NCBI GenBank assembly: GCA_003524095.1
Contig: DOEE01000003.1
Location: forward strand, 1-64,000
Origin: Clostridiales bacterium
Lineage (GTDB): Bacteria > Bacillota > Clostridia > Christensenellales > UBA1242
Direction of reading: 5' to 3'
DNA length: 64,000 nucleotides
Below the pieces are notes generated by a model. The model did not search any database. It was not told where the DNA came from and worked only from the letters and a program-made list of their open reading frames with translations. Positions 18,011 to 27,176 of the stretch are shown here, piece by piece (the stretch's first letter is position 1; the number at the start of each line of letters is the position of its first letter). Position numbers and translations under genes: made by a program.

Positions 18011-18058
18011 AAATAAATATTTAAGCCGAAACAATTGACTTAAATGTTTATTTTTTTT
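18011..18058 (+). terminator. trpS terminator
   Basis: AAATAAATATTTAAG pairs with CTTAAATGTTTATTT (one mismatch), followed by a T-run. The 3' arm overlaps the next promoter. Confidence 0.75.
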
Positions 18059-18063
18059 ATAAT
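18035..18063 (+). promoter_or_regulatory. Promoter inside the trpS terminator
   Basis: TTGACT (18035-18040), 17-base spacer, TATAAT (18058-18063), 36 bases upstream of the next ATG. The terminator T-run forms part of the spacer. Confidence 0.7.
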
Positions 18064-18098
18064 GTGGGTAATAGTTAAATAAATTAGGGATAGCACAA

Positions 18099-18497
18099 AT
18101 GTTTTTTAGTTTGAGGAAAAAAGGGAATAAACTTTTGCCAATGCTTTTGCAAGTTTTTGCAATGGGTTGCCTTTTTGTTGCTATTTTTGACAAAGAAGCA
18201 GTATTTCTCTTCAAAGATTTTGTTGACAAACTCCAATTAGATGCAGATATGCAAATGACTCTAATTAGATTATTGCTTCCTTTTAAAATGATTATACAGT
18301 GCCCTTCATTCTGTGCTTTGGTACTTATATTGACACCGCTTGTTTATTTGGCAAGCAATAAACAAATTTTTGATTTTTTTGAAGTCACTCCTTTTATGTA
18401 TAAAGATAGTGATGTTCAAGAAAAACAATATGAAATAGAAAATTTTTGCGAACAAAAAAATTATTCGTATCTCAAAACTATGAGACTACTCTTTTGA
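18099..18497 (+). CDS. Small membrane protein of unknown function
   Basis: A 132-residue protein that I do not recognise. Two hydrophobic segments (about 14-30 and 66-88) predict two membrane passes, with a charged loop between them (residues 34-58) and a hydrophilic C-terminal tail of about 40 residues. The ATG follows TAGGGA. It has its own promoter and no obvious terminator; an imperfect TGTGTC/GACACA hairpin lies about 20 bases after the stop. It stands just upstream of the ABC-type operon, which might be coincidental. Confidence 0.65.
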   Translation: MFFSLRKKGNKLLPMLLQVFAMGCLFVAIFDKEAVFLFKDFVDKLQLDADMQMTLIRLLLPFKMIIQCPSFCALVLILTPLVYLASNKQIFDFFEVTPFMYKDSDVQEKQYEIENFCEQKNYSYLKTMRLLF

Positions 18498-18853
18498 GAT
18501 AACCTTTTGTAGTGCATGTGTCAGATGAGTTAAGACACAGTGGTCTTTTTCGCATTTGGCAAAAATAATATTGAGTTAAATTATTTTGTCGATGTCTTTT
18601 TGATTTTAAAGACCGCATTACACAATCACTATTAAAGATATAATTGTTATCTTATAAATTTTTGATTACAAGTGTGTAATCAAGTAGCGATAAAAAGGTT
18701 TAAATTTTTTTGCAAATCAAAAATTTATTAAAAAGTTAAATTTTGCAAATTTTTGAAAACTATATTAATTGTAATATTGTCAAAAATTACGAATTTTACA
18801 TATGAATTAATAATTTGCAAAAAATAATATATCCGAATGTAAATATCATTGTT
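18498..18853. other. Non-coding stretch with short hairpins
   Basis: This 356-base gap has no open frame with a ribosome site. It holds TGTGTC/GACACA (18518-18540), a perfect GATTACA/TGTAATC hairpin with four-base loop (18664-18681), and a distant complement of its arm (ATTACACA near 18617). A weak promoter (TTGTCA 18777-18782, 17-base spacer, ATATGA) lies before the ABC-fusion gene. No known riboswitch was recognised. Confidence 0.5.
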
Positions 18854-21142
18854 ATGAATTATTATGAAATTTGCATGTTTCGGATAAATTTAAGAGTTAT
18901 GTTATTATTTAGTTATTTAATTACAGCCACAGTTACTTTGTCGTTGCTTTTGTCATTTTGGCTTTTGAAAAAGAAAAACAAATCAACTAGCAAATTCGAA
19001 AAGATTTTGATGTATGTACTTGCTGGTGTGTTTTTCTTGCGTTTTATGTGGAGAAAGGATAGTCTGTCGGATAGTTACATGCTTCATAGTAACAATTTTG
19101 ATAGTGAATTTTTGAATGCTTATTCAATTATTGTTACATGGTTCACTTATGCTTCGACACTAATACTTATCTTGTATCCATTTTTTGAAATACGTGGCAA
19201 AAATGTGCTTGTCAAATATTTTGTACTCCCAATGAGTATAATATCAAGTGCAAGTTTTTTCATACTCGGAATTGCAATTGACGGAAGGCTTGCATTTGAA
19301 ACATTTAATTTAAGAATGCTTATTATGGCATGTGAGTTTGGTTTGACACTTTCGCTTGGAATAATGGTGTTTTGTTCAAATGGTTTCTTCAAATCAAACA
19401 AGTCCGAACTCAAAATTCTTTGGTACTTACCTTTGCTTTTGCTTGCAACAATGCCACCATATGTTTTGCAAGGACTATTTGGAAGAGTTAAATATAGTGT
19501 GGAACTCAAAAGTTTCAAGTTGCCACATCGAATTATCTTGTATTTTGCATTTATAATTCCAGTTGCATTGTATCTGTTGTTTAGAAAGAAAGACCAAGAG
19601 ACCAAAAGAGCGGTACTACTTTATATTAGTTTGGGTACACTAATGTCATTTAGCGTAGGATACAAATTTCCAGACTTTTTGGATATTACACACTGGCCAT
19701 TCCACTTGTGTAATACGGCAATGTATATTGTTGCTATTTGTCTAATATTTAAGTGGAACAAATTGTTTTACTTTACATATTTTATCAACGTCTTGGGTGC
19801 ATTGCTTGCAATGCTTATGCCAAACTACTCGTCATCGTCTAATTTGTTTGATAGTAGTTTAGTTAACTTTTATATCAATCACTATATTGCATTCTTTATG
19901 CCGTTGTTGATTGTGGCACTTGGTGTTTATGCTAGACCAAAACTCAAAGAATTTATATATTCCATGATAGGATTTCTTGTCTACTTTGTATTAGTACTGA
20001 TTTTAAACGCATGGTTTAGCAATTACGGAAACGTTGATTACTTCTTTGTAAATAGCGACTTTATAGCCGACAAACTCGGTGCTTGGTGCGAAAAACTAAG
20101 AGATAATCATATTTGGCACTTTACAATTGGGGAACTTAATTTTACTTTCTATCCCGTTTATCAACTGCTATTCTTTTTGGTTTATGTTGCATTGGGTGCG
20201 GGTGTATGGTTTGTCTACGAAGGGGCATATTCATTTGTTGACACCATTTATGATATTTTGGCAAGAAAGGAAAAGATTAAGCTAGACAAAATTGCACTAG
20301 AAATATCTTTGAACGGAAGGGGGATAGATGAGCCTATGAACAAAACAAACAAAAATAAATTAGTTCTAAATAACTTTAGCAAACGTTATGGCAAAAGCGA
20401 TGTCTATGCCGTAAAAGACGCAAGCCTAGAAATTCATGGCGGTGAAATCTTTGGATTCCTTGGTTCAAATGGTGCTGGAAAAAGTACTATTATCAAATCC
20501 ATTGTGGGAATTCAGCCGATAACAAGCGGAAGCATCGAAGTATGTGGCTATGATGTGGACAAACAATCTGTCATGGCAAAAAAGAATATTGGCTTTGTTC
20601 CCGACCACTATGCTTTGTACGAAAAATTAACTGGTAGAGAATATATTAATTATATTGCCGACCTTTATGATGTAAGTTTGGAAGATAGAACCAAATCGAT
20701 TAATAAGTATGTTGATTTGTTTGAGTTAAACGATGCTTTTGACAATCAAATCAAAACTTATAGCCATGGCATGAAACAAAAAATCGCAATTATGTCAGCA
20801 CTTGTTCATAATCCAAAGGTTTGGATTCTCGACGAGCCATTGACTGGGCTTGACCCAAATAGTATATATCAAGTCAAAGTCTGTATGAAAGAGCATGCCA
20901 AGAAAGGCAACATTGTGTTTTTCAGTAGTCACCTAATAGATATTGTAGAACAATTATGTGATAGAATCGCAATAATCAAAAAGGGGAAAATTTTGACAGT
21001 TCAAAATGTTGAAGACATCGAAAAAGAATGTTCTTTGGAAGAGTATTATCTCAAAGTTGCATCGCAAAAAGTTATGCCAACCAAAGTTAAACCCGAATCG
21101 AATACTTCAACAAGCGAACCAAAACCAAACAAAAATAATTAA
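18854..21142 (+). CDS. Polytopic membrane protein fused to ABC ATPase
   Basis: A 762-residue fusion in one uninterrupted frame. Residues 1-475 hold many hydrophobic helices, with a HWPFHLCNT motif around 279 that resembles the YwaF/TIGR02206 family of integral membrane proteins of unknown function. Residues about 500-740 are a complete ABC ATPase: Walker A GSNGAGKST, Q-loop region, signature YSHGMKQK, Walker B VWILDEPLTGLD and the switch His in SSHLID. The tail is Lys/Pro/Ser-rich. It is followed by a permease after 17 bases, so it probably powers that transporter. A GGGGG run and in-frame ATG at 20336 could allow the ATPase part to be made separately. The N-terminal start is uncertain: TTG 18815, ATG 18854 and ATG 18899 all lack a good ribosome site. 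Confidence 0.8.
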   Translation: MNYYEICMFRINLRVMLLFSYLITATVTLSLLLSFWLLKKKNKSTSKFEKILMYVLAGVFFLRFMWRKDSLSDSYMLHSNNFDSEFLNAYSIIVTWFTYASTLILILYPFFEIRGKNVLVKYFVLPMSIISSASFFILGIAIDGRLAFETFNLRMLIMACEFGLTLSLGIMVFCSNGFFKSNKSELKILWYLPLLLLATMPPYVLQGLFGRVKYSVELKSFKLPHRIILYFAFIIPVALYLLFRKKDQETKRAVLLYISLGTLMSFSVGYKFPDFLDITHWPFHLCNTAMYIVAICLIFKWNKLFYFTYFINVLGALLAMLMPNYSSSSNLFDSSLVNFYINHYIAFFMPLLIVALGVYARPKLKEFIYSMIGFLVYFVLVLILNAWFSNYGNVDYFFVNSDFIADKLGAWCEKLRDNHIWHFTIGELNFTFYPVYQLLFFLVYVALGAGVWFVYEGAYSFVDTIYDILARKEKIKLDKIALEISLNGRGIDEPMNKTNKNKLVLNNFSKRYGKSDVYAVKDASLEIHGGEIFGFLGSNGAGKSTIIKSIVGIQPITSGSIEVCGYDVDKQSVMAKKNIGFVPDHYALYEKLTGREYINYIADLYDVSLEDRTKSINKYVDLFELNDAFDNQIKTYSHGMKQKIAIMSALVHNPKVWILDEPLTGLDPNSIYQVKVCMKEHAKKGNIVFFSSHLIDIVEQLCDRIAIIKKGKILTVQNVEDIEKECSLEEYYLKVASQKVMPTKVKPESNTSTSEPKPNKNN

Positions 21143-21159
21143 TCAAAAAAAGGAGAGAA

Positions 21160-22809
21160 ATGGGCGGACTCAAAACTTTGTGCAAAATGCAACTTAAAGA
21201 CCGAATAAACTTGAGTTTTTTGAAAAGTGTCAAACAGACAATATTCAAAGTTGTATTATCACTTTTGAAATTTGCACTAATTACAGCAGTTATATATTTT
21301 GGCTTTTATATCTTGAGTTATCTAAGACTTGTGTCGTTGCTTCCGGGAGTTCCCGAAAATTTGTTTGAAGTAATATTTACTTGTCTTATGTTGCTATCAA
21401 TTATTGTATGTTCGTTTGGACTAGTCAAAACTTTGTACTTTGCCAAAGATAACTTTATGTTACTTACAATGCCAGTAGATAGAACCAAAGTGTTTTTGTC
21501 AAAATTAATAGTTTTTTATATCTATGAGTTTATTAGAAACCTAAATTACTTTTTGCCACTATTGGTAGCGTATGGACTTATCAACAAAATGCCATTTTAC
21601 TACTTTTTTTGGCTAGTTCTAGCGATGTTTATCATTACTTTGATTCCAGTTTGTATAGGTGCGCTTCTTTCCATTCCGCTTATGTATATTCAAAATTTTA
21701 TCAAATCTTACAAATTTTTGGAATATACTTTGGTCGTAGTGCTAATTGCAGGTGTTAGTGTTGGACTTATTCTTGTTATTAACTCCATTCCTGCCAATTT
21801 TGATTTAATTGGGACTTGGGGCACAACCTTTTGGAATATTCAAAACTTTTTGAATACGTTTAACAAAATATTTATGCCATTCACATGGATGTCAATTGCC
21901 ATTGTAGGCAAAAGATATGGAATTTCAAACAACCTATTTAGGCTTGAACAATGGATTTCAATCTTAATAATTCTAGGCGGAATTGCTATAATATTTGGAT
22001 TAACCTATTTACTAGTAAGACCCATGTATTTTCATATGGCAAGCACTCCGTTTGAATACAAAAAAGACAAAGTTACCAAAACTATTCCAAACAAAAAACA
22101 AAATGCTTTTTGGTCGGGGGTTGTCAAGGACTTCAAACTAAACTTCCGAACACCAAGCAAATTCTATTCATTGGTTGCTGTAATAATCGGGCTTCCAACA
22201 TCAATATTTCTACTAAATAAAATTTACTCAGCAATGGATACAAGACTTACCGGAACTAATATGTCAATAGCGTTTAATATCTTGTTGATTTTGCTTATTG
22301 CACTTTCTTCAAATACAATGCTAGCACATGTTTATAGCGAAGAAGGAAACGCAAGATATCAACTCAAAACCAATCCAAAGCCACAAATGAATTCGCTTGT
22401 GTCCAAATTGGTTATAAATGTAATAGGTATGACACTTTCGATTCTTATAACGGTTATAATTTTTGCTAGTTTTCTCAAAATCAATGTGCTAAACACAATT
22501 TTAATATTTGTATTTATTGAGAGTTTGTATTTGGGACACATGCTTCATAGTGTCGAACTAGACATAATGAATCCCCAAACTCAAAGATACCAAACCGAAG
22601 GCGACAATCTTAGCAATCCAAACGACATAAAGTCGGTTATATTTGCATTTTTAATATCAATTATCTTTGCATTTATTACCTACTTTTTAATAAGCGAAAA
22701 CATGAATATAGTTTGGACAAAAGTTATGCTTGTTGCAGTTGTTTATATGCTAATTAGAACTTGGCTTTTTGTAAACAAAGTAAAAGTATATTATAAGGAG
22801 GTAGGCTGA
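21160..22809 (+). CDS. ABC transporter permease, ABC-2-like
   Basis: A 549-residue integral membrane protein with about twelve predicted helices, in two groups separated by a polar loop (about residues 300-330). The arrangement is like large Firmicute ABC-2 exporter permeases. The ATG has AAAGGAGAG upstream, 17 bases after the ATPase fusion gene. The stop overlaps the next start by one base (TGATG), which implies coupling. Export of a lipid, peptide or lipoprotein-related substrate is possible, but the substrate cannot be read from the sequence. Confidence 0.8.
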   Translation: MGGLKTLCKMQLKDRINLSFLKSVKQTIFKVVLSLLKFALITAVIYFGFYILSYLRLVSLLPGVPENLFEVIFTCLMLLSIIVCSFGLVKTLYFAKDNFMLLTMPVDRTKVFLSKLIVFYIYEFIRNLNYFLPLLVAYGLINKMPFYYFFWLVLAMFIITLIPVCIGALLSIPLMYIQNFIKSYKFLEYTLVVVLIAGVSVGLILVINSIPANFDLIGTWGTTFWNIQNFLNTFNKIFMPFTWMSIAIVGKRYGISNNLFRLEQWISILIILGGIAIIFGLTYLLVRPMYFHMASTPFEYKKDKVTKTIPNKKQNAFWSGVVKDFKLNFRTPSKFYSLVAVIIGLPTSIFLLNKIYSAMDTRLTGTNMSIAFNILLILLIALSSNTMLAHVYSEEGNARYQLKTNPKPQMNSLVSKLVINVIGMTLSILITVIIFASFLKINVLNTILIFVFIESLYLGHMLHSVELDIMNPQTQRYQTEGDNLSNPNDIKSVIFAFLISIIFAFITYFLISENMNIVWTKVMLVAVVYMLIRTWLFVNKVKVYYKEVG

Positions 22810-23252
22810 TGAAAAAATCTACACTTATAATGATTGCGATAGTTTACATTGCTTCCATAGTTATAATATCAATATTTGGAATGAAATCGGTTGTATATAA
22901 CGAAGTAATTCCAGTAACAAAGATAGAATGTCTCAATGTTACAGATGACAAAACCGAAGTTGAATATGATGGAGACACCAAAGTAATATCCGTTCAGTAC
23001 AAAAAACCCGGCAATGCCGAAAACCTAACTGGAACAATGGTTCAACTAAGTTGGCGTGTTCTTCCGGACAATGCAAGCAACAAAAAAGTCAAGTTTGTAC
23101 ACAATCAAACCACTCGTGCCGAGTTTGTCAAAGACGAGGCAGGAAACGAAGTTGGCTTAATCTTGTTTACGGGCAAGGTTGTTTTGAATATAAAAATAAT
23201 GTCAACTGATGGCACACAGGTTTTTGAAGAAATTGTTGTGTGGGCATATTAA
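22809..23252 (+). CDS. Membrane-anchored Ig-like protein of unknown function
   Basis: A 147-residue protein. Residues 5-27 form one hydrophobic helix without a lipobox, then about 120 residues predicted outside the cell with Ig/BIG-like strand spacing (VIPVTKIECLNV, LSWRVLPDNASNKKVKF). The ATG overlaps the permease stop and has a perfect AAGGAGGT. Its place between a permease and a large lipoprotein suggests an extracytoplasmic accessory of the transporter. That is inference from position only. Confidence 0.7.
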   Translation: MKKSTLIMIAIVYIASIVIISIFGMKSVVYNEVIPVTKIECLNVTDDKTEVEYDGDTKVISVQYKKPGNAENLTGTMVQLSWRVLPDNASNKKVKFVHNQTTRAEFVKDEAGNEVGLILFTGKVVLNIKIMSTDGTQVFEEIVVWAY

Positions 23253-23359
23253 GGAGGTGTAAATTTTAGGAATTATTATTAAATTTTTAAACAAAATAAA
23301 TCAAGTAAAAAAATTACAAATATTCCCACTTGGGAAAAACTTTAAAAAGGAGATAAAAT

Positions 23360-25960
23360 ATGAAAAGAGTTACAAAAATACTTGTATCAGTTCTTGCTAT
23401 AATGTGTTTTGGATTTGTTCTTTCGGCTTGTAAACCAAAGATTGAAAGTGCGCAAGTCAAGAATGGAACACTCGAAACAACAATTGCCAAAGGCGAAGAA
23501 CTAGATACTTCCAAAACAATTGTAATTGTTAATTATTCAGATAATTCCACCAAGGAAGTTGAGTCCAAAGACTTAACATTTGGTGAAATTGATATCAATA
23601 TTGTGGGAACTCAAAAATTAAAAATAACTTTTGAAGATTACAGTTTTGAAGTTCCAATCAAAGTCGTTGCAACCGAAGCCGATGTAAGTACAATTACATC
23701 ACTCAATAGTCGACTTCTCAACGAGTTTAATGCAAACAAATCTGTTCGTGAAGACAACAAAGAAATGGAATTTATAGATAGAACACAAATTCTTCAAGTT
23801 GGTGACGATAATCCATTTAATTTTAGATTATTTGCATCAGGCATAGACGGCGCAGGTGTTAGAAGAACCAATATTACTCGTGTAAGAACCAATGTCAAAA
23901 TTGAAGAAAAACAAGGTAGTAACTATGTCGAACTTACAGGGGATAATCTAAATAGTATTGTAGAAATAGATACAGTCAACACTACTTTGGACTTTAAGGA
24001 AAATGCTATTGGCAAAACATATAGAGTAACAGTTTCGGCTGTTAATGTAGACGAAGATTATTTGGAAGAAGGTGGTGCAACAACATCATTTACAACCGAA
24101 CTTCAAGTCGTTGACGGATACAATGTGTATAATGCCAAAGATTTGTCATTGTATGACAATGTTCATTCTAGTTATGATGCCATCAAGCCTACTACACAAG
24201 ACGTCAAAGCACTTATACTTCAAGACAATATCATAATAACCAAAGACGATGTAAGAAAAGACGCATTCTGGTCAGAAAGTTCTCCAAATTACAGTGGTAG
24301 TCTAAGTAATTATACCGACCAAACTGTTATTGGTTCACCAATAGACACTGCCGATGACGGAATATATCATAGAACATTGGCGGACGGTGAAACTTTTAAC
24401 TTCCTTGGTAATTACTTTACGATAGATGCCAAAAGTTTCCCAAAAATGGTTTTGGAATTTGCAAATCCAGACCATGGTGTCAATGTTAAAGAATCTGGAT
24501 ATATGACTGCACACTTGTCACTATTCTATAATGACGCACTTGCATCTAACCCAAATGCAAGCACTGTAAATTGGTCCAATATTCACTTTGTTGGAAATGG
24601 TGAATTAAATGCCAAACCAGAAAACTCCGGTGCTATAATTCTATCCAAAGCCAAAGTTGTCAACTTTAATGCAACAAACAATATTACACATTACTTCTAT
24701 ATAACAAACTTCTTCATTTATGAAGAAGATTTGAAAGCAGACCAAGGCAACAATGTATTGCTTAATTGCAAAGCATTCAAGTCTTATCAAACTCTTATTT
24801 ATACTTGGGGTGTAAAAAATCTCAAAATCGTTAACTGCGAACTTAGAGATGCAGGTGGCCCCGTTATGATTGCCGACCACTGCAAACAAGACGACAATGA
24901 TACAACCGGCACTACTGGTTATACAAGTTCAATAGACATCATTGAATCCATTCTTGAATCCAAAGTAACCGGCAAAGAACCATGGTTCACAGTTTATGGA
25001 GCAGACTCATTATTTGGACAATTAACAATGGCTGACCAATTATTTACAGGCATTGACCCAATAACTGGCAAACCAAACGGCCTTCCACAAAATCCTGTTA
25101 CAATGACCGCTGGATATGCAAACGATAACGGAACACTTGTTCCTAAGGTTAACTTTGTCGCTGTTTTGAAAAGCGGAAGCAATCAAGGCTTGACAACAAA
25201 ACGTATCAAAGGATATATTAGAGTATTTGAAACTCAATTAGATTATGACAAATTCTATTCGGCAGAAAACCCAGAAAAAACAACTTATGGTCTAGATATG
25301 ACAAATATTATGATGGTAGATAGAGTGTTTAATGACCCTACCGAAAGTATTTATTTTGAAAGCAGTAAGTCGGGCGGTTATATCAACTCTAACGTAGGTA
25401 CAAATAAAGATGTGACAATGCAAGCCGATGACAAAGTCAATGGATTGTATGCAGGAATTGCTGAAGGCATGAAAGAAGCAGGCGTTACAGTTACTCCTAC
25501 TCAAGAACAATTTGCATCACTTAATTTTGAACAAAAGAAAGATGAAATTGCTCAGATGATTCAAGGAATTAGTGCATCAGGACTTCCAGTTGCCAACAAA
25601 ATTGGCTTCTTAGGAAAAATCTACGAACGCGCCAAAAATAAAGCATTCAAAGAAATTAGTGGATGGGATAATGCTTTAACTCAAGTTGAGATTGATGGAG
25701 AAATTGCTAGATTAACTGCTTTGAAAGAAAATGAAAAAGAACAATCTAAAATAGAAAAAATTGATGCTAGAATCAAAGAACTACAAGGCTTAACAGCATT
25801 AAGCGAAGAAGAAGCACTTAAATGGAAAACAACTAATTTAGTAAATGCAGTGGCATCAATTGTGCCAGATGCTTCTTATGCCGACGGAAAATACTCAAAT
25901 ATTTATATCTATAATGGCATGGGTGCAATGATACAAATGTATCCAAAAACTAATGCTTAA
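23360..25960 (+). CDS. Large lipoprotein with Ig-like N-terminus
   Basis: An 866-residue predicted lipoprotein. The signal is KR-hydrophobic-VLSAC with lipidated Cys24. Residues about 33-105 look like an Ig-like cell-surface domain (VKNGTLETTIAKGEEL, IVIVNYSDNSTKEV). The middle (about 250-560) has short strand-rich stretches that could be a beta-helix. Residues about 730-820 are helical and charged. I do not recognise a family. A strong AAAAAGGAGA ribosome site is present. It is the last gene of the ABC operon, 107 bases after the previous one. An AAGGAGGTG at 23251-23260 with no start codon behind it lies in that gap. It ends at the shared terminator 25981-26015. Confidence 0.75.
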   Translation: MKRVTKILVSVLAIMCFGFVLSACKPKIESAQVKNGTLETTIAKGEELDTSKTIVIVNYSDNSTKEVESKDLTFGEIDINIVGTQKLKITFEDYSFEVPIKVVATEADVSTITSLNSRLLNEFNANKSVREDNKEMEFIDRTQILQVGDDNPFNFRLFASGIDGAGVRRTNITRVRTNVKIEEKQGSNYVELTGDNLNSIVEIDTVNTTLDFKENAIGKTYRVTVSAVNVDEDYLEEGGATTSFTTELQVVDGYNVYNAKDLSLYDNVHSSYDAIKPTTQDVKALILQDNIIITKDDVRKDAFWSESSPNYSGSLSNYTDQTVIGSPIDTADDGIYHRTLADGETFNFLGNYFTIDAKSFPKMVLEFANPDHGVNVKESGYMTAHLSLFYNDALASNPNASTVNWSNIHFVGNGELNAKPENSGAIILSKAKVVNFNATNNITHYFYITNFFIYEEDLKADQGNNVLLNCKAFKSYQTLIYTWGVKNLKIVNCELRDAGGPVMIADHCKQDDNDTTGTTGYTSSIDIIESILESKVTGKEPWFTVYGADSLFGQLTMADQLFTGIDPITGKPNGLPQNPVTMTAGYANDNGTLVPKVNFVAVLKSGSNQGLTTKRIKGYIRVFETQLDYDKFYSAENPEKTTYGLDMTNIMMVDRVFNDPTESIYFESSKSGGYINSNVGTNKDVTMQADDKVNGLYAGIAEGMKEAGVTVTPTQEQFASLNFEQKKDEIAQMIQGISASGLPVANKIGFLGKIYERAKNKAFKEISGWDNALTQVEIDGEIARLTALKENEKEQSKIEKIDARIKELQGLTALSEEEALKWKTTNLVNAVASIVPDASYADGKYSNIYIYNGMGAMIQMYPKTNA

Positions 25961-25980
25961 AAATTTTATATAAAAACAAA

Positions 25981-26015
25981 AAAAAGATGTTGAAAATTTA
26001 ATTCAACATCTTTTT
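25981..26015. terminator. Bidirectional terminator
   Basis: AAAAAGATGTTGAA/TTCAACATCTTTTT arms end both the lipoprotein gene and the convergent ArsR gene. Confidence 0.85.
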
Positions 26016-26030
26016 GTCGTCCATAATCTC

Positions 26031-26387
26031 TTAGCCTACTTTCTTGGTTTTATTCAAATAAAAGTCAACTCCGTTTAACATTATATTATTAACAAACTTG
26101 TCGGTGGCTTTGTAGAAGATATATTTGTTTATTCGTTTTTGAGTGACAACCCCATTGGCTTTGAGAATTCTTAGTTGATGACTAAGAGTTGTTTGATTAA
26201 TTCCAAGCAATTGAGACAAATCATTAACACACATTTCGTGAACGAGTAAAGAAATGAGTATTTTAAGCCTTGTGCTATCCGAAAATATACTATAAAAGTT
26301 GGATAACTTTGTACAAATTTCCTCATTGGGAATGCTTTGTTTAATTAAATTTTTGTTTTCTTGGCTTATGAAAATCGGCTCTTTCAT
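26031..26387 (-). CDS. ArsR-family transcriptional regulator
   Basis: A 118-residue winged-helix regulator: FSDSTRLKILISLL (about 34-47), recognition helix INQTTLSHQLRILKANGVV (about 64-82), and the wing KRINKYIFY. The site equivalent to the metal-binding ELCVCDL of ArsR/SmtB keeps only one Cys (EMCVNDL), so classic thiol metal sensing is doubtful. Ribosome site AAAAAGGAAG. It is divergent from the small Cys-rich gene at 26571, a plausible target, and convergent with the lipoprotein gene. Effector unknown. Confidence 0.88.
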   Translation of the reverse strand: MKEPIFISQENKNLIKQSIPNEEICTKLSNFYSIFSDSTRLKILISLLVHEMCVNDLSQLLGINQTTLSHQLRILKANGVVTQKRINKYIFYKATDKFVNNIMLNGVDFYLNKTKKVG

Positions 26388-26570
26388 GTACTTCCTTTTT
26401 GAACATGGTTTTTTAAATTTGGATTATTTCAAAATATTTGATTAAAAATTTGAAACTAAATCTTAACTATCTTTCAAAAATATTTTAACAAATTAAGATT
26501 ACTTATGCAATTTTGCACAAAAAATTTTTTTGTAGCATATTAACTAAAAAGATAATATTTTGGGGGAAGT

Positions 26571-26795
26571 ATGAATTTAAGTAATGATGTAATGCTTATT
26601 TTGTTGTTATCCATTTTATCCAGTCCAACTGACGAAAATGGCGAAGTAGAATATGCTAGCAATACAAATTTTTTGTTGCTATTATTATTGGTATTGAATA
26701 GTAGCCGAACGTTAGATAATTTGTGTAATTATGGAACTTGTTATCCAAATAGTTGCAATAGATGTAATGGCACAAACTCGTTAAATATTCTTTAG
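26571..26795 (+). CDS. Small protein with leucine stretch and four-Cys tail
   Basis: A 74-residue open frame with a strong GGGGGAAG ribosome site right before the ATG. It has two hydrophobic stretches (about 8-17 and a leucine run at about 34-42) and a C-terminal C-x4-C-x4-C-x2-C cluster (57-71), which could bind metal or form disulfides. It is unknown to me. It is divergent from the ArsR-type gene. A weak promoter (TTGCAC 26513-26518, 17-base spacer, CATATT) precedes it. The ribosome site and Cys pattern make a real gene likely but not certain. Confidence 0.5.
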   Translation: MNLSNDVMLILLLSILSSPTDENGEVEYASNTNFLLLLLLVLNSSRTLDNLCNYGTCYPNSCNRCNGTNSLNIL

Positions 26796-26901
26796 TTTGA
26801 TTGTGTAGGTATTTTGTCAAACATGGTTTTGATATTGGGTGTAATAAATAATATGAAATACAAAATTTTTTGAAAAATCAAAAAATTTCTAGTGTCAAAA
26901 A

Positions 26902-27094
26902 TTATTAGGATTACATAGTATGAAGTGTATAGGCAATACAACAAGTAAAAATTTAAGAATTCCCTAAATAATTTTGCCTATACCTTTCCCTTTACACAAT
27001 CGCATAAAAAGAATTTATCTAGGCTTTGCTTGTACAAAAGAAAAAACGATTGTTTCAAATATTTGGATGTCAATTTTGCTTGACATCCTTTTTA
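26902..27094 (+). ncRNA. Candidate structured RNA or leader attenuator
   Basis: Within the 381-base gap 26796-27176, three hairpins follow one another. GTATAGGCA pairs with TGCCTATAC (about 26928-26977), ACAATCG with CGATTGT (about 26996-27054), and the last, GGATGTCA/TGACATCC (27065-27088), ends in a T-run and looks like an intrinsic terminator. It lies about 80 bases before a membrane-protein gene. A weak promoter (GTGTCA, 18-base spacer, TAGTAT) sits just upstream. This fits either an independent small RNA or a regulatory leader. No known family was recognised. Confidence 0.35.
27065..27094 (+). terminator. Intrinsic terminator upstream of the membrane-protein gene
   Basis: Eight-base perfect stem, eight-base loop, T-run. 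No coding gene precedes it closely, which is why a small RNA or attenuator is suspected. Confidence 0.75.
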
Positions 27095-27176
27095 CTTATT
27101 TTGGAAAGCGAAATTTTTGATATTTTGTTGTATTATGGCCAAAATAAAGTAAATAAATAAGGAGGGATAGACAAAT

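Noticed and set aside
18854..21142. Frameshift or misassembly creating the fusion
   Set aside because: The frame is uninterrupted, both halves look intact and the junction has a plausible linker; only resequencing could say otherwise.
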